Below, one piece after another: positions 1 to 8,784 of a stretch of 41,857 nucleotides of DNA. Origin of the DNA: DATNFP01 sp035606335 (GTDB lineage: Bacteria; Bacteroidota; Bacteroidia; Chitinophagales; Chitinophagaceae); contig DATNFP010000158.1 in assembly GCA_035606335.1 (NCBI GenBank), positions 1-41,857 on the forward strand, read 5' to 3'. The position numbers and the translations under genes were made by a program. The notes beneath the pieces were generated by a model. It saw only the letters and a list, made by a program, of their open reading frames with translations, was not told the origin of the DNA and did no database searches. The number at the start of each line of letters is the position of its first letter. Within the stretch, counting starts at the first letter, position 1.

Positions 1-1820
1 ATGTTTACCGATACATTTATGTCTTTACCGGCTGTAACTTTCTGTAGGTCATTAGGAGTAAAATCTCCAACACCCATTGATTCTACAACATCAGTTGCAT
101 AATTCACATTACTCTTATCAGCAACACCATAGCTACCAGTACCACCTTGTTTTATCCCTTGCAGCAATATTTCATCACTTTTAAAATCAGTTGGTTTTAT
201 GGTAACCTGTATGCCATTGCTTAATGTATAAGTAGTAGCATTAAAACCATCTTCAGCTTTTTGAGAGACAACTTTACCTGGTGTTGGCATTTTATCCATC
301 AGGCTACTTGCCACTTGTTTTTCTTCAAGAGGTTTTACTTCCTGTTTAAAAGCTTTTTGTGACATTGCTAACAGGCCGGCATCATTAGGCAACCTTACGT
401 CTTTTTTGTCTGGAGCAGTTATTAATGTAAAGTTGTTTTCATTGCCCATCCATTTCTTTGGTAAATCATTCAATTCACTTAGTTGAATACTGGGAAGCAT
501 TTTTTGATAGTAAGTGTATTCGTTTTCTATACCGGGGATAGGTTCTTTTTCAAGGAAATTACCCATGTATTCGTTTACATAATTTTTGCTTTCAGTAGTG
601 GTACGTTCGTTATAAGCTTTTTCCATCTGGCTCATCATGTCTTTTTTGGCACGATCAAGCTCACTCTGGTTAAAGCCATATTTTTTAGCACGAAGCAATT
701 CTGCAGATAAAGCATCTAAAGATTTTGATGGATCGTTGTTGCTAATTACTGCAAAGCCGCTAAAAGCTTCATATCCTAATATGGTAGGATCAAAAAATAC
801 ACTTGCAAAAGGGAATGGAGGATTGCTACCTTGTGCCAGATCGCTTAAACGTGTATTTATCATAGACAGTACGAGTTCACGTTTCATGTCTTCGCGATAA
901 TCACCAACTGTTGTCTGAACTTTCTTTTTGTTGTAGGAATAAATGACACGTAATATAGAATTAGTAGCTTCTTTATCAGTTACTACCATTGCATCAGATT
1001 TAGCGCGTGGCTTTACATCTACATATGTACGAGGCTTTTCATTTGAAGGGTTGGTAAGACCAGTAAAGTGCTCCATCAGCAATTTTTTAGCTGTAGCAGT
1101 ATCGATATCTCCCACAATTGCCACGGCCTGTAAATCAGGACGATACCAGTCGTGATAGAATTTACGGATTGTTTCATACTTAAAATTGTGAATAATATCG
1201 TCTTTACCTATTGGAAGACGATCAGCATATTTTGAACCTGATACTAACCTTGGAAAATATTTATCGCGCATACGCATATTGGCACCTTTACCCAGTCGGC
1301 TTTCTTCCAGCACCACGCCACGCTCGCCATCTATGTCAGAGTCTGTTAACAATGCATTATGTGCCCAGTCTTCAATTATCTGGAAGCCTTTTTCAATATT
1401 ATCAGGTTTATCTGTAGGTATTGGTAATATATATACTGTCTCATCAAATGATGTGAACGCATTTAGATCTGCTCCAAATTGTACACCTATTGACTGGAGA
1501 TAGCTAACAAGATCATTTTTTTGGAAATGCGTAGTGCCATTAAAGTTCATATGCTCCATAAAATGCGCTAACCCTCTTTGGTTGTCATCTTCTAATATAG
1601 AGCCTGCATTTACAAAAAGGCGTAATTCTACCTTGTTTTCAGGTTTGTGATTTGGACGTATATAATAAGTAAGCCCATTAGGCAAAGTGCCTTTTATCAC
1701 ATTAGGATCTATTGGCATTGGGGCATTAAGGTCTTGGGCATAAGCAGAGCCAGTTACACAAGCTGCTAAAATTGCCCCCATAACTGCATGACGCAGTGAG
1801 TGGTTCGAAAACAATTTCAT
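1..1820 (-). CDS. M16 family zinc metalloprotease (insulinase/pitrilysin type), C-terminus beyond the window
   Basis: The reading frame is open from an ATG at 1818-1820 to the left edge, so about 606 N-terminal residues are seen and the C-terminus is missing. Residues 1-29 look like a signal peptide ending in AYAQ, so the protein should act in the periplasm or at the outer membrane. The inverted zinc motif HxxEH is present as HFMEH (residues 86-90), and a later acidic segment (GVVLEESRLG) fits the distal zinc-ligand region. A middle portion with the RPDLQAVAIVGD type sequence is typical of the M16 inactive/C-terminal domain. Full-length Bacteroidota homologues are about 900 residues or more, with an active N-half and an inactive C-half. 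It is transcribed divergently from glmM. The substrate cannot be read from sequence. Confidence 0.93.
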   Translation of the reverse strand, partial: MKLFSNHSLRHAVMGAILAACVTGSAYAQDLNAPMPIDPNVIKGTLPNGLTYYIRPNHKPENKVELRLFVNAGSILEDDNQRGLAHFMEHMNFNGTTHFQKNDLVSYLQSIGVQFGADLNAFTSFDETVYILPIPTDKPDNIEKGFQIIEDWAHNALLTDSDIDGERGVVLEESRLGKGANMRMRDKYFPRLVSGSKYADRLPIGKDDIIHNFKYETIRKFYHDWYRPDLQAVAIVGDIDTATAKKLLMEHFTGLTNPSNEKPRTYVDVKPRAKSDAMVVTDKEATNSILRVIYSYNKKKVQTTVGDYREDMKRELVLSMINTRLSDLAQGSNPPFPFASVFFDPTILGYEAFSGFAVISNNDPSKSLDALSAELLRAKKYGFNQSELDRAKKDMMSQMEKAYNERTTTESKNYVNEYMGNFLEKEPIPGIENEYTYYQKMLPSIQLSELNDLPKKWMGNENNFTLITAPDKKDVRLPNDAGLLAMSQKAFKQEVKPLEEKQVASSLMDKMPTPGKVVSQKAEDGFNATTYTLSNGIQVTIKPTDFKSDEILLQGIKQGGTGSYGVADKSNVNYATDVVESMGVGDFTPNDLQKVTAGKDINVSVN

Positions 1821-2011
1821 ATTTTGAATTTGTCACAAAGTAAAAAAACCTATTCAAAACTTTTATCCCCCTTTTAAAGTTAAAAAGCTAAATTATTGTT
1901 ATAGATAAAATCTAATTATAAAATAAACTAATTAATAATTATTGGTATAAACTTTTAAGAAATGGCTAAACGCGATTGTGAAAAACTTATCTTCGCAATG
2001 AAGAATGAATT

Positions 2012-3406
2012 ATGGCTTTAATTAAATCAATATCAGGAATTAGGGGTACAATTGGGGGTAAAACAGGTACAAGTCTCACTCCGTTAGACATAGTAAAGTT
2101 TACTACAGCATATGGCGCCTGGATATCGCAACAGAGTGATAATAAAAAAATAATAATAGGCAGGGATGGGAGAATTTCGGGGGAAATGGTGCGAAGCCTG
2201 GTAGTTGCAACATTGCAAAGCGTTGGTTTTAATGTTATTGATCTGGGTCTTAGCACTACACCTACAGTTGAGATGACAGTGAAAATGGAAAATGCTGCAG
2301 GCGGGATTATCTTAACAGCCAGCCATAATCCAAAAGAATGGAATGCATTGAAACTCCTGAATAAGGATGGAGAATTTCTAAGTGCAGCTGACGGACAATG
2401 GATACTTGACTATGCTGAAAAAAACGAAACGGTATTCGCAGAAGTCAATAAGATAGGGGTAGTTACCTATTCAGATCAATATATACAAAAGCATATAGAC
2501 GAGATATTGGCCTATCCGTTGGTGGATATAACAGCCATAAAAAAGAAGAATTTTAAGGTAGTGGTTGATCCGGTAAACTCAACAGGAGCTATAGCTGTGC
2601 CTGCTTTATTAAAGGCATTGGGTGTAAAAGATATAACGGTAATAAATGAAGAAGTATCCGGCAGGTTTGCGCATAATCCCGAACCATTACCGGAAAACCT
2701 TGCAGAGCTATGTTCAAATGTTGCTAAGAAAAATGGTGCTCTTGGTATTGCAGTAGATCCTGATGTAGATAGATTGTGTTTTGTATGTGAAGATGGCAGC
2801 CTGTTTGGAGAAGAATATACTTTGGTAGCCATAGCTGATTATGTGCTTGGTCATAAAAAGGGGAACACAGTGTCAAATCTCTCATCAACACGCGCATTAC
2901 GCGATGTGACCGAGAAACATGGCGGACAGTATTTTCCAAGTGCCGTGGGAGAAGTGAATGTGGTAAAGAAAATGAAGGATGTAAATGCAGTGATAGGAGG
3001 AGAGGGTAATGGAGGTGTTATAGTGCCTGAGCTTCATTACGGAAGGGATGCATTAATAGGTATCGCATTGTTTCTTACTCACCTGGCTAAATCCGGCAAA
3101 ACTGTAAAAGCATTGCGTAGCAGTTATCCGGATTACTTTATATCAAAGAATAAGATAGAGCTGGGTGAAGATATAAATGTGAAAAACATATTTGAGCAGA
3201 TAAAAAAGAAATATAAGAAACAGCCTATTAATACTGAAGACGGTTTGCGGATTGAGTTCGATAATGATTGGGTGCACTTGCGTACATCAAATACAGAACC
3301 TATTATTCGTATATATGCCGAAAGCGGTACAGAAACAACTGCAAGCAATATAGCCAAGCGCATCATGGCAGATATAAAAGAAATGATGATGGCTAAGGTA
3401 GATTAA
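2012..3406 (+). CDS. glmM: Phosphoglucosamine mutase
   Basis: This 464-residue protein is an alpha-D-phosphohexomutase. It should convert glucosamine-6-phosphate to glucosamine-1-phosphate, feeding UDP-GlcNAc for peptidoglycan and lipid A. All four family signatures are visible in order: the phosphoserine loop TASHNP with Ser104, the metal-binding loop DPDVDR (D249, D251, D253), the sugar-binding loop GGEGNGG, and the phosphate-binding loop RTSNTEPIIRIY near the C-terminus. Length matches the Bacteroidota GlmM type; a phosphomannomutase activity cannot be excluded from motifs alone. The start is the ATG at 2012. The next gene begins 23 bases after the stop on the same strand, so the two may be co-transcribed. 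Confidence 0.9.
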   Translation: MALIKSISGIRGTIGGKTGTSLTPLDIVKFTTAYGAWISQQSDNKKIIIGRDGRISGEMVRSLVVATLQSVGFNVIDLGLSTTPTVEMTVKMENAAGGIILTASHNPKEWNALKLLNKDGEFLSAADGQWILDYAEKNETVFAEVNKIGVVTYSDQYIQKHIDEILAYPLVDITAIKKKNFKVVVDPVNSTGAIAVPALLKALGVKDITVINEEVSGRFAHNPEPLPENLAELCSNVAKKNGALGIAVDPDVDRLCFVCEDGSLFGEEYTLVAIADYVLGHKKGNTVSNLSSTRALRDVTEKHGGQYFPSAVGEVNVVKKMKDVNAVIGGEGNGGVIVPELHYGRDALIGIALFLTHLAKSGKTVKALRSSYPDYFISKNKIELGEDINVKNIFEQIKKKYKKQPINTEDGLRIEFDNDWVHLRTSNTEPIIRIYAESGTETTASNIAKRIMADIKEMMMAKVD

Positions 3407-3429
3407 CCAGTAATTATATTATCTGAATA

Positions 3430-4947
3430 TTGTCTTCTTATACATACGATGTTGTAATAGCCGGAAGCGGATTAGGAGGATTATTAAGTGCTGTGTTCCT
3501 GGCAAAGGAAGGTATGAAGGTTTGTGTACTGGAGAAGGATAAGCAAATAGGGGGATGCCTGCAAACTTTTTCTGTTCAAAAAAAGATATTCGATAGTTGT
3601 GTGCACTATATTGGCGGTCTTGGAGAAGGGCATACATTATGGTCAATTTTTAAGTATGCAGGAATTGCTGATAAACTTATTCTAAGAGCGTACGATGAAA
3701 ATGGTTTTGACCGCATAGCATTAGGCGACAATGAAATATTATATCCGCAGGCAATAGGGGCCAACAACTTTGTAGAGCAGCTATTACCATATTTTCCTAA
3801 AGAGAAAGAGGCACTCAGGGGGTATATACAATTAATACAGGAAGTGGGAGACCATTTTCCGCTGTATAGATTGAGAAATGGTGATGCAAGTGAAAAAGCA
3901 TTGGTAAGTAGTTGGGAAGTCACCAAAACACTTCAACAAATCACGGATAATAAATTACTGCAACAGGTATTAGCAGGAAATAATTTGCTTTATGCAGGAG
4001 TTGCAGCGCGTACTCCCTTTTATATACATGCATTGGTGTTGGAAAGCTATATGCATAATGCTCATAAGGTAATGCCCGGGAGTTCACAAATAGCAAAACT
4101 TTTAGGGCAAGAGCTGCAACGACATGGGGGAGAAGTACACAGAAACACAGAGGTGAAGAAACTTGTTGAAGAAAATGGCATAATAGCATACGCGGAAAAT
4201 AACAATGGAAGGAGATATTACGCAAAACATTTCATTGCTAATATGCACCCCGCAGTATTGCTTTCCATTACGGATAGCAATATGCTAAGACCAGTCTATA
4301 GAAACCGTATCAATAGGCTGGAGCAAACCATCTCAACTTTTATGTTGAATGCAGTATTACGACCGGCATCAGTACCCTTCCATAATTACAATATTTATTG
4401 GAATGCCTCTGATAACGTTTGGGACGCGGTGAATTATATGAAGGATCAATGGCCTGCGAATTATGCTTTATTTTATACTGAAGACAAGAATAATCCAGGC
4501 TATGCCGAAAGCATTTCAGTGCTTAGCTATTTGCATTACAGCGAGTTTACAAAATGGGAACATACACTTAATCGAGCTAATAGTGAACAGGATAGGGGAG
4601 CAGAATATAATGCGCTAAAAGAGCAGAAAGCAGAAAAACTACTCGAAAAAATATATAGGCGTGTACCCGAGTTGAAAGGAAATATAATAGAACAAAGTAC
4701 AGCGACACCACTCAGTTATAGAGATTATACGGGAACGCCAACAGGTGCACTATATGGAATACTTAGGGATGTAAATAAACCAAACGAAACGGCCATCGCT
4801 ACAAGAACGAAAATATCCAATCTATTTCTCACAGGTCAAAATGTAAATATGCATGGTGTGCTGGGAGTGAGTATAACTGCTATTGCGACTTGTGCCGAAT
4901 TGATAGGGATGGAGCATTTGCTGGAAAAAATAAAAGGTGACAAATAA
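3430..4947 (+). CDS. FAD-dependent phytoene-dehydrogenase/retinol-saturase type oxidoreductase
   Basis: The protein has 505 residues if the TTG at 3430 is the start. No upstream in-frame ATG exists and the FAD-binding fold begins at once, which makes this start necessary. The N-terminal dinucleotide-binding motif is VVIAGSGLGGLLSA followed by an acidic strand end (VLEKDKQIGG). The C-terminus has the second FAD-contact segment (FLTGQNVNMHGVLGVSITA) typical of the CrtI/retinol saturase family. The substrate is unknown; carotenoid, polyprenyl and lipid substrates are all possible. Pigment genes are not seen nearby, so I give no symbol. It follows glmM closely and converges on the deoxyhypusine-synthase-like gene, with a shared hairpin terminator. 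Confidence 0.85.
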   Translation: MSSYTYDVVIAGSGLGGLLSAVFLAKEGMKVCVLEKDKQIGGCLQTFSVQKKIFDSCVHYIGGLGEGHTLWSIFKYAGIADKLILRAYDENGFDRIALGDNEILYPQAIGANNFVEQLLPYFPKEKEALRGYIQLIQEVGDHFPLYRLRNGDASEKALVSSWEVTKTLQQITDNKLLQQVLAGNNLLYAGVAARTPFYIHALVLESYMHNAHKVMPGSSQIAKLLGQELQRHGGEVHRNTEVKKLVEENGIIAYAENNNGRRYYAKHFIANMHPAVLLSITDSNMLRPVYRNRINRLEQTISTFMLNAVLRPASVPFHNYNIYWNASDNVWDAVNYMKDQWPANYALFYTEDKNNPGYAESISVLSYLHYSEFTKWEHTLNRANSEQDRGAEYNALKEQKAEKLLEKIYRRVPELKGNIIEQSTATPLSYRDYTGTPTGALYGILRDVNKPNETAIATRTKISNLFLTGQNVNMHGVLGVSITAIATCAELIGMEHLLEKIKGDK

Positions 4948-4959
4948 GTGCCACCTTTT
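4932..4959. terminator. Bidirectional hairpin terminator between convergent genes
   Basis: Perfect 8-base arms AAAAGGTG (4932-4939) and CACCTTTT (4952-4959) flank a 12-base loop that contains the stop codon of the oxidoreductase. A-run and T-run flanks suit termination in both directions, serving the plus-strand oxidoreductase and the minus-strand gene ending at 4979. Confidence 0.7.
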
Positions 4960-4978
4960 AGAATCATTTGGAAAGTTT

Positions 4979-5953
4979 TTACCACCCCAATAAATAAGCA
5001 AATATCAATGGCGCCACAATGGTCGCATCGCTTTCTACAATATATTTTGGAGTATCTATGTCTAATTTGCCCCATGTAATTTTTTCATTTGGCACTGCGC
5101 CACTATAAGAGCCGTATGATGTGGTACTGTCACTTATCTGGCAGAAATAACTCCAGAAAGGTACATCATGCCATTCCAGGTCCTGGTACATCATTGGTAC
5201 AACACATATCGGGAAGTCGCCTGCTATACCACCGCCAATTTGAAAAAAGCCTACGCCCTTGCCTCCTGAATTTTTGCGATACCAGTCGCTGAGCATTATC
5301 ATGTATTCAATACCGCTTTTCATTGTCGAAGGATTCAGTTCTCCCTTAATGCAATAAGAAGCAAAGATGTTGCCCATAGTGCTGTCTTCCCATCCCGGAA
5401 CGATAATGGGCAGATTTTTTTCTGCAGCAGCTATCATCCAGCTATGCTTGGGATCAATTTCATAATCAGTCTCCATTGCCTTGCTCAAAAGCAACTTGTA
5501 CATATATTCATGAGGGAAATATCGTTCGCCTTTATCCTGGGCATCCTTCCATATTTTAAAGATGTGTTTTTGTATTCTACGAAATGCTTCTTCCTCAGGA
5601 ATACATGTATCCGTAACACGATTAAATCCTCCCTCCAGCAATTCCCATTCTTCTTTTGGACTTAGATCACGATAATTGGGAACCCGCTTGTAATGTGTAT
5701 GCGCTACGAGGTTCATGATATCTTCTTCGAGGTTTGCACCTGTGCAGCTAATGATCTGCACTTTGTCCTGGCGGATCATTTCTGCAAGAGAGATACCTAA
5801 TTCGGCAGTACTCATAGCGCCGGCAAGACTGATAAGCATTTTGCCATTTTCGAGCATATGCGTTTCATAGCCCTTAGCTGCATCAACAAGTGCCGCTGCA
5901 TTGAAATGGCGGTAATGGTGCTGTATGAATTGTGAAATAGGACCTTTGTTCAT
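4979..5953 (-). CDS. Deoxyhypusine-synthase family protein (candidate homospermidine synthase)
   Basis: The 324-residue protein matches the deoxyhypusine synthase fold along its length. Visible signatures are the NAD-site segments ISLAGAMSTAELG (residues 41-53) and SCTGANLEEDI (69-79), the segment PIIVPGWEDSTMGNIFA (182-198), the Gly-rich GVGFFQIGGGIAGDF (234-247), and the C-terminal WGKLD with Lys296, which aligns with the lysine that forms the enzyme-butylamine intermediate in eukaryotic DHS. Bacteria have no eIF5A to modify. Established knowledge: a cyanobacterial homologue (SpeY of Anabaena) makes homospermidine. The inferred role here is therefore polyamine synthesis by aminobutyl transfer from spermidine, but this is not proven by sequence. 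It sits downstream of citrate synthase on the same strand, separated by a terminator. Confidence 0.85.
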   Translation of the reverse strand: MNKGPISQFIQHHYRHFNAAALVDAAKGYETHMLENGKMLISLAGAMSTAELGISLAEMIRQDKVQIISCTGANLEEDIMNLVAHTHYKRVPNYRDLSPKEEWELLEGGFNRVTDTCIPEEEAFRRIQKHIFKIWKDAQDKGERYFPHEYMYKLLLSKAMETDYEIDPKHSWMIAAAEKNLPIIVPGWEDSTMGNIFASYCIKGELNPSTMKSGIEYMIMLSDWYRKNSGGKGVGFFQIGGGIAGDFPICVVPMMYQDLEWHDVPFWSYFCQISDSTTSYGSYSGAVPNEKITWGKLDIDTPKYIVESDATIVAPLIFAYLLGW

Positions 5954-5994
5954 GTATGTCTGTTTGAAAGTTGTATTTTTTAGTGTTTTAAATT

Positions 5995-6025
5995 AAAAAG
6001 CAAGCAGTAAAACTGCATGCTTTTT
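5995..6025. terminator. Intrinsic terminator downstream of citrate synthase
   Basis: The arms AAAAAGCA-A-GCAGT and ACTGC-A-TGCTTTTT enclose an AAA loop, with a single A:A mismatch. It lies 40 bases after the citrate synthase stop (minus strand) and upstream of the next minus-strand gene. The flanking A and T runs let it act from either strand. Confidence 0.8.
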
Positions 6026-6064
6026 ATAATTCTTTATCTTATTAAGATCCGGTTTCGGGATATA

Positions 6065-7387
6065 TTAAGCTACTTTCTCACTTTCACCTACTACATTCTT
6101 TTTCACCCACTCGGTAGTGATAGATTTCGGACGCTCAAGAGGGAAGCCTAATGCACGATCCCAGCAAAGACTGGCCAATACACCTAACGCACGGGATACG
6201 CCAAACAATACAGTATAGAAATCTTCCTCTACCAGGCCATAATGTTTCAGCAGTGAACCTGAATGTGCATCAACGTTTGGCCATGGATTTTTGATCTTGC
6301 CGGTACTTTCCAATATAGCAGGTGCTACATCATATATATTCCAAACAGTTTGTACCAACGGATCGTCGGGGCAATGTTTCTTAGCAAATTCCATTTGAGC
6401 TGTAAAGCGTGGATCGGTTTTGCGTAATACAGCATGGCCATATCCCGGAACTACTTTTCCTTCGCTCAATGTCTTATGTATGTAGGCTGCTATTTGTTCT
6501 TTGGTGGGTTGTTCTGTTTTCAGCTCGCTTCTCATTTCTTCTATCCAGCGGATTACTTCCTGGTTAGCTAATCCATGCAGTGGACCTGCAAGTCCTGTCA
6601 TGCCTGCTGCAAATGATAAATAAGGATCACTTAACGCAGAACCTACAAGATGGGTAGCATGTGCAGATACATTACCGCCTTCATGATCAGCATGGATGGT
6701 AAGATATAGGCGCATTAATTCTTTAAAGCTATCTTCTTCAAAACCGAGCATATGTGCGAAGTTAGCACTCCAATCAAGCATGCCATCCGGCTGGATGTGT
6801 TCGCCATTTTTATATTTACGGCGATAGATATATGCGGCAATACGTGGCAAACGGGCGATGAGGGTCATTGTATCCTCATATACATAAGACCAATGGTCTT
6901 TTTTGCTAATGCCTTCAGCGTATTCTTTTGCAAATTTTGATTCAGTTTGCAGGGCAAGAATTGCAGCGCAAAACTGCGTCATTGGGTGTGTAGAAACAGG
7001 TAATGCCTCTATCACATCAAAAACATGGTTAGGTACGTGGGAACGGCGTGCCCATGTAGTAGAAATATGGTCTACATCTTCGGCTGTTGGAATGTCGCCA
7101 ACAAGCATAAGATAAAACAAACCTTCTGGCAATGGTTCGTTACCACCTTCCGCTTTTGGAAGCTTATCTCTTAATTCTGGGATTGAATATCCACGAAAGC
7201 GAATACCTTCATTTGAGTCCAACAGGGATGTTTCTGTAACAAGCCCTGTTATACCGCGCATACCCTGGTAAACCTGTGCCAGTGTTACATCTTCTATTTT
7301 TTTATTACCAAATTCTTCGAGTATTTTTTTGATGTCCCGGTTATTTTCATCGGCCTTTGCCTTAAATCGTTCTTTAACGTAACCCAT
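6065..7387 (-). CDS. gltA: Citrate (Si)-synthase, eukaryotic/mitochondrial type
   Basis: This 440-residue protein condenses oxaloacetate and acetyl-CoA at the entry of the TCA cycle. The catalytic triad is clear: His271 in GPLHGLANQE, His318 in PGYGHAVLRKTDPR and Asp373 in NVDAHSG. The sequence around HADHEGGNVSAH, SALSDPYLSFAAGM, KNPWPNVDAHSG and LGFPLERPKS is strikingly close to animal mitochondrial citrate synthase rather than the E. coli hexameric type. The N-terminus has no targeting sequence and begins close to the mature mitochondrial enzyme. Established knowledge: eukaryote-like citrate synthases are known in some bacteria, for example Geobacter. The minus-strand leader carries a TAnnTTTG-type element at 7434-7441. 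Confidence 0.96.
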   Translation of the reverse strand: MGYVKERFKAKADENNRDIKKILEEFGNKKIEDVTLAQVYQGMRGITGLVTETSLLDSNEGIRFRGYSIPELRDKLPKAEGGNEPLPEGLFYLMLVGDIPTAEDVDHISTTWARRSHVPNHVFDVIEALPVSTHPMTQFCAAILALQTESKFAKEYAEGISKKDHWSYVYEDTMTLIARLPRIAAYIYRRKYKNGEHIQPDGMLDWSANFAHMLGFEEDSFKELMRLYLTIHADHEGGNVSAHATHLVGSALSDPYLSFAAGMTGLAGPLHGLANQEVIRWIEEMRSELKTEQPTKEQIAAYIHKTLSEGKVVPGYGHAVLRKTDPRFTAQMEFAKKHCPDDPLVQTVWNIYDVAPAILESTGKIKNPWPNVDAHSGSLLKHYGLVEEDFYTVLFGVSRALGVLASLCWDRALGFPLERPKSITTEWVKKNVVGESEKVA

Positions 7388-7433
7388 AATAGTGTAGCAG
7401 GTTAATTGTGTTTGAGGAGAATTTTAACGCACA

Positions 7434-7441
7434 CAAAGGTA
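7434..7441 (-). promoter_or_regulatory. Candidate -7 promoter element for citrate synthase
   Basis: Read on the minus strand the sequence is TACCTTTG, an exact match to the Bacteroidota -7 consensus TAnnTTTG, 46 bases upstream of the citrate synthase ATG. I did not find a clear TTTG -33 box at the expected distance, so this is moderate evidence only. Confidence 0.4.
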
Positions 7442-7723
7442 ATGAAACGAAAAGAAGTTTGTAATGGAAATTGAATAAATAAATAGTATTAAAAGATTGT
7501 TAAATCTGATTTATCCTCAATTGTCTATAGGTAAAAGCCAAATCCCAATTTGGGTTTAAAATTAAATTGCTTTGATAGGAAAGTGTTTCAGAATGATTAT
7601 TCAAATAAAAATCCGCCGGATCTGATAGATATCGACGGATATGGTAATAGATATAACTTCGGATTTATAATAGTGCGCCTCTGTAAAGCAATGTAAAAGT
7701 CTTATTCTGGAACATAGGAAACA

Positions 7724-7762
7724 ACGTGAAAAAATGTATCAGCAGGAGGGTATTTTTCACGT
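7724..7762 (+). repeat. 10-base perfect inverted repeat with an AGGAGG-containing loop
   Basis: The arms ACGTGAAAAA (7724-7733) and TTTTTCACGT (7753-7762) are perfectly complementary. The 19-base loop contains AGGAGGG, a Shine-Dalgarno-like string that is unusual in this window. It lies about 220 bases upstream of the ORF at 7981. It could be a terminator of an unseen transcript, an operator, or part of a small RNA. Confidence 0.45.
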
Positions 7763-7980
7763 ACCACAGTATTTGTAATTGTATTAGATTGGCACTCTTA
7801 AAAGGCAAGTGGGAGTTTTGTTACTGATTTGTTCGCGTCTATCTATTCATATATAAATAATTAGATATTAACATCTTATATGAATAAATAAGTAATGAAA
7901 TATTTGCAACTTAATACCGTAACCTTCAACTTTACACCATCAAGGCTTTAATACACCGCTAACCATTACAAACAGAGGAC

Positions 7981-8733
7981 ATGTCAGGAATTATTAACCC
8001 CACCTTAAATGATCTTAATACCTCAAGATCCAATTTCGCAAGCCATTATTCTGTTAGTGGCGTTGCTGCTTTTGGTCAGGACATAGTAATAAACTGGGCT
8101 TTATTTAAAACTGCTGTCGAGGTACAGGGTGGTATCGCGGATATTCCGAACATTGTTTTGAAATTTATTCATTGCTACGATCCTTTAAGTCATTTGTGGT
8201 ATTTAGTTATGCAGGTTTGTCATTTGGCAAGTAATGGGAAAAATATAGATCAGTTAGGCGCAAGGTTTACTTTAAAATCCGGGTTGCCACCAACAGCTTC
8301 AGCATTGACAACAGATTATGATCCAAATTATTTTGCACATGTTTTATATAATGGAACCCCTGTAAATAAGAGCGTAAATGTGAATTATGTAGTGATGCCA
8401 TGGATTTGTCAAATAAAGGATATGAGTTGCGAAAATGGTTTAACTTCTTCTGCGGTGGCCAATATAAAGTTTTCATGCGCATCTTTCGATTACACCGCTA
8501 ATGTTCCTGCCTCGTCTCTGGTTGCATGGCCACATACCATCTGCGCTTTTATGAATACCACAACTAATGGAGACTATGTAAATAATAATCCTGTTACTGG
8601 TACTTCGACTATGTTTGTCAACCGTGCAGCTGATATGGCATCAATGTGCCCACCTTGTTGCGGGGTGTATTCATGGCCTGCAGGCTTGCCAACTACTCAA
8701 CAATGTACTGGTCTGGGGAAGCATAATAAATAA
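7981..8733 (+). CDS. Cys-rich protein of unknown function
   Basis: The 250-residue protein starts at the ATG at 7981 after a purine-rich leader. I do not recognise a family. It has no signal peptide, no membrane helix and no lipobox. It is unusually rich in cysteine, including HCYD, VCHL, WICQIKDMSC, FSCASF, TICAF and a CPPCC cluster near residue 222; paired cysteines could bind metal or form disulfides if exported by an unseen route. The composition is rich in Asn, Thr, Ala and Val, with predicted beta character. It lies 51 bases upstream of the membrane protein/histidine kinase/regulator cassette on the same strand, so it may be co-transcribed with or regulated by it. Confidence 0.75.
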   Translation: MSGIINPTLNDLNTSRSNFASHYSVSGVAAFGQDIVINWALFKTAVEVQGGIADIPNIVLKFIHCYDPLSHLWYLVMQVCHLASNGKNIDQLGARFTLKSGLPPTASALTTDYDPNYFAHVLYNGTPVNKSVNVNYVVMPWICQIKDMSCENGLTSSAVANIKFSCASFDYTANVPASSLVAWPHTICAFMNTTTNGDYVNNNPVTGTSTMFVNRAADMASMCPPCCGVYSWPAGLPTTQQCTGLGKHNK

Positions 8734-8784
8734 ACGTAAAAGTTTTTAGATAAGGCATATATTCGCCCAAGCGAATTGTACATT

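Larger units (their letters stand above)
7388..7980. other. 593-base non-coding gap with two inverted repeats
   Basis: There is no credible ORF, tRNA or known RNA motif that I recognise in this AT-rich stretch. It separates the divergent citrate synthase and the unknown gene at 7981. It contains an imperfect 8-base inverted repeat (ATCCGCCG with CGACGGAT, one mismatch, around 7609-7638) and a stronger one at 7724-7762. An unannotated small RNA or a long leader for the 7981 gene is possible but unproven. Confidence 0.5.

Noticed and set aside
7388..7980. tRNA or known riboswitch in the long gap
   Set aside because: A TTCAAAT string occurs near 7598 but without the GG/CC T-arm stem, anticodon arm or acceptor stem, and no conserved riboswitch core was found.
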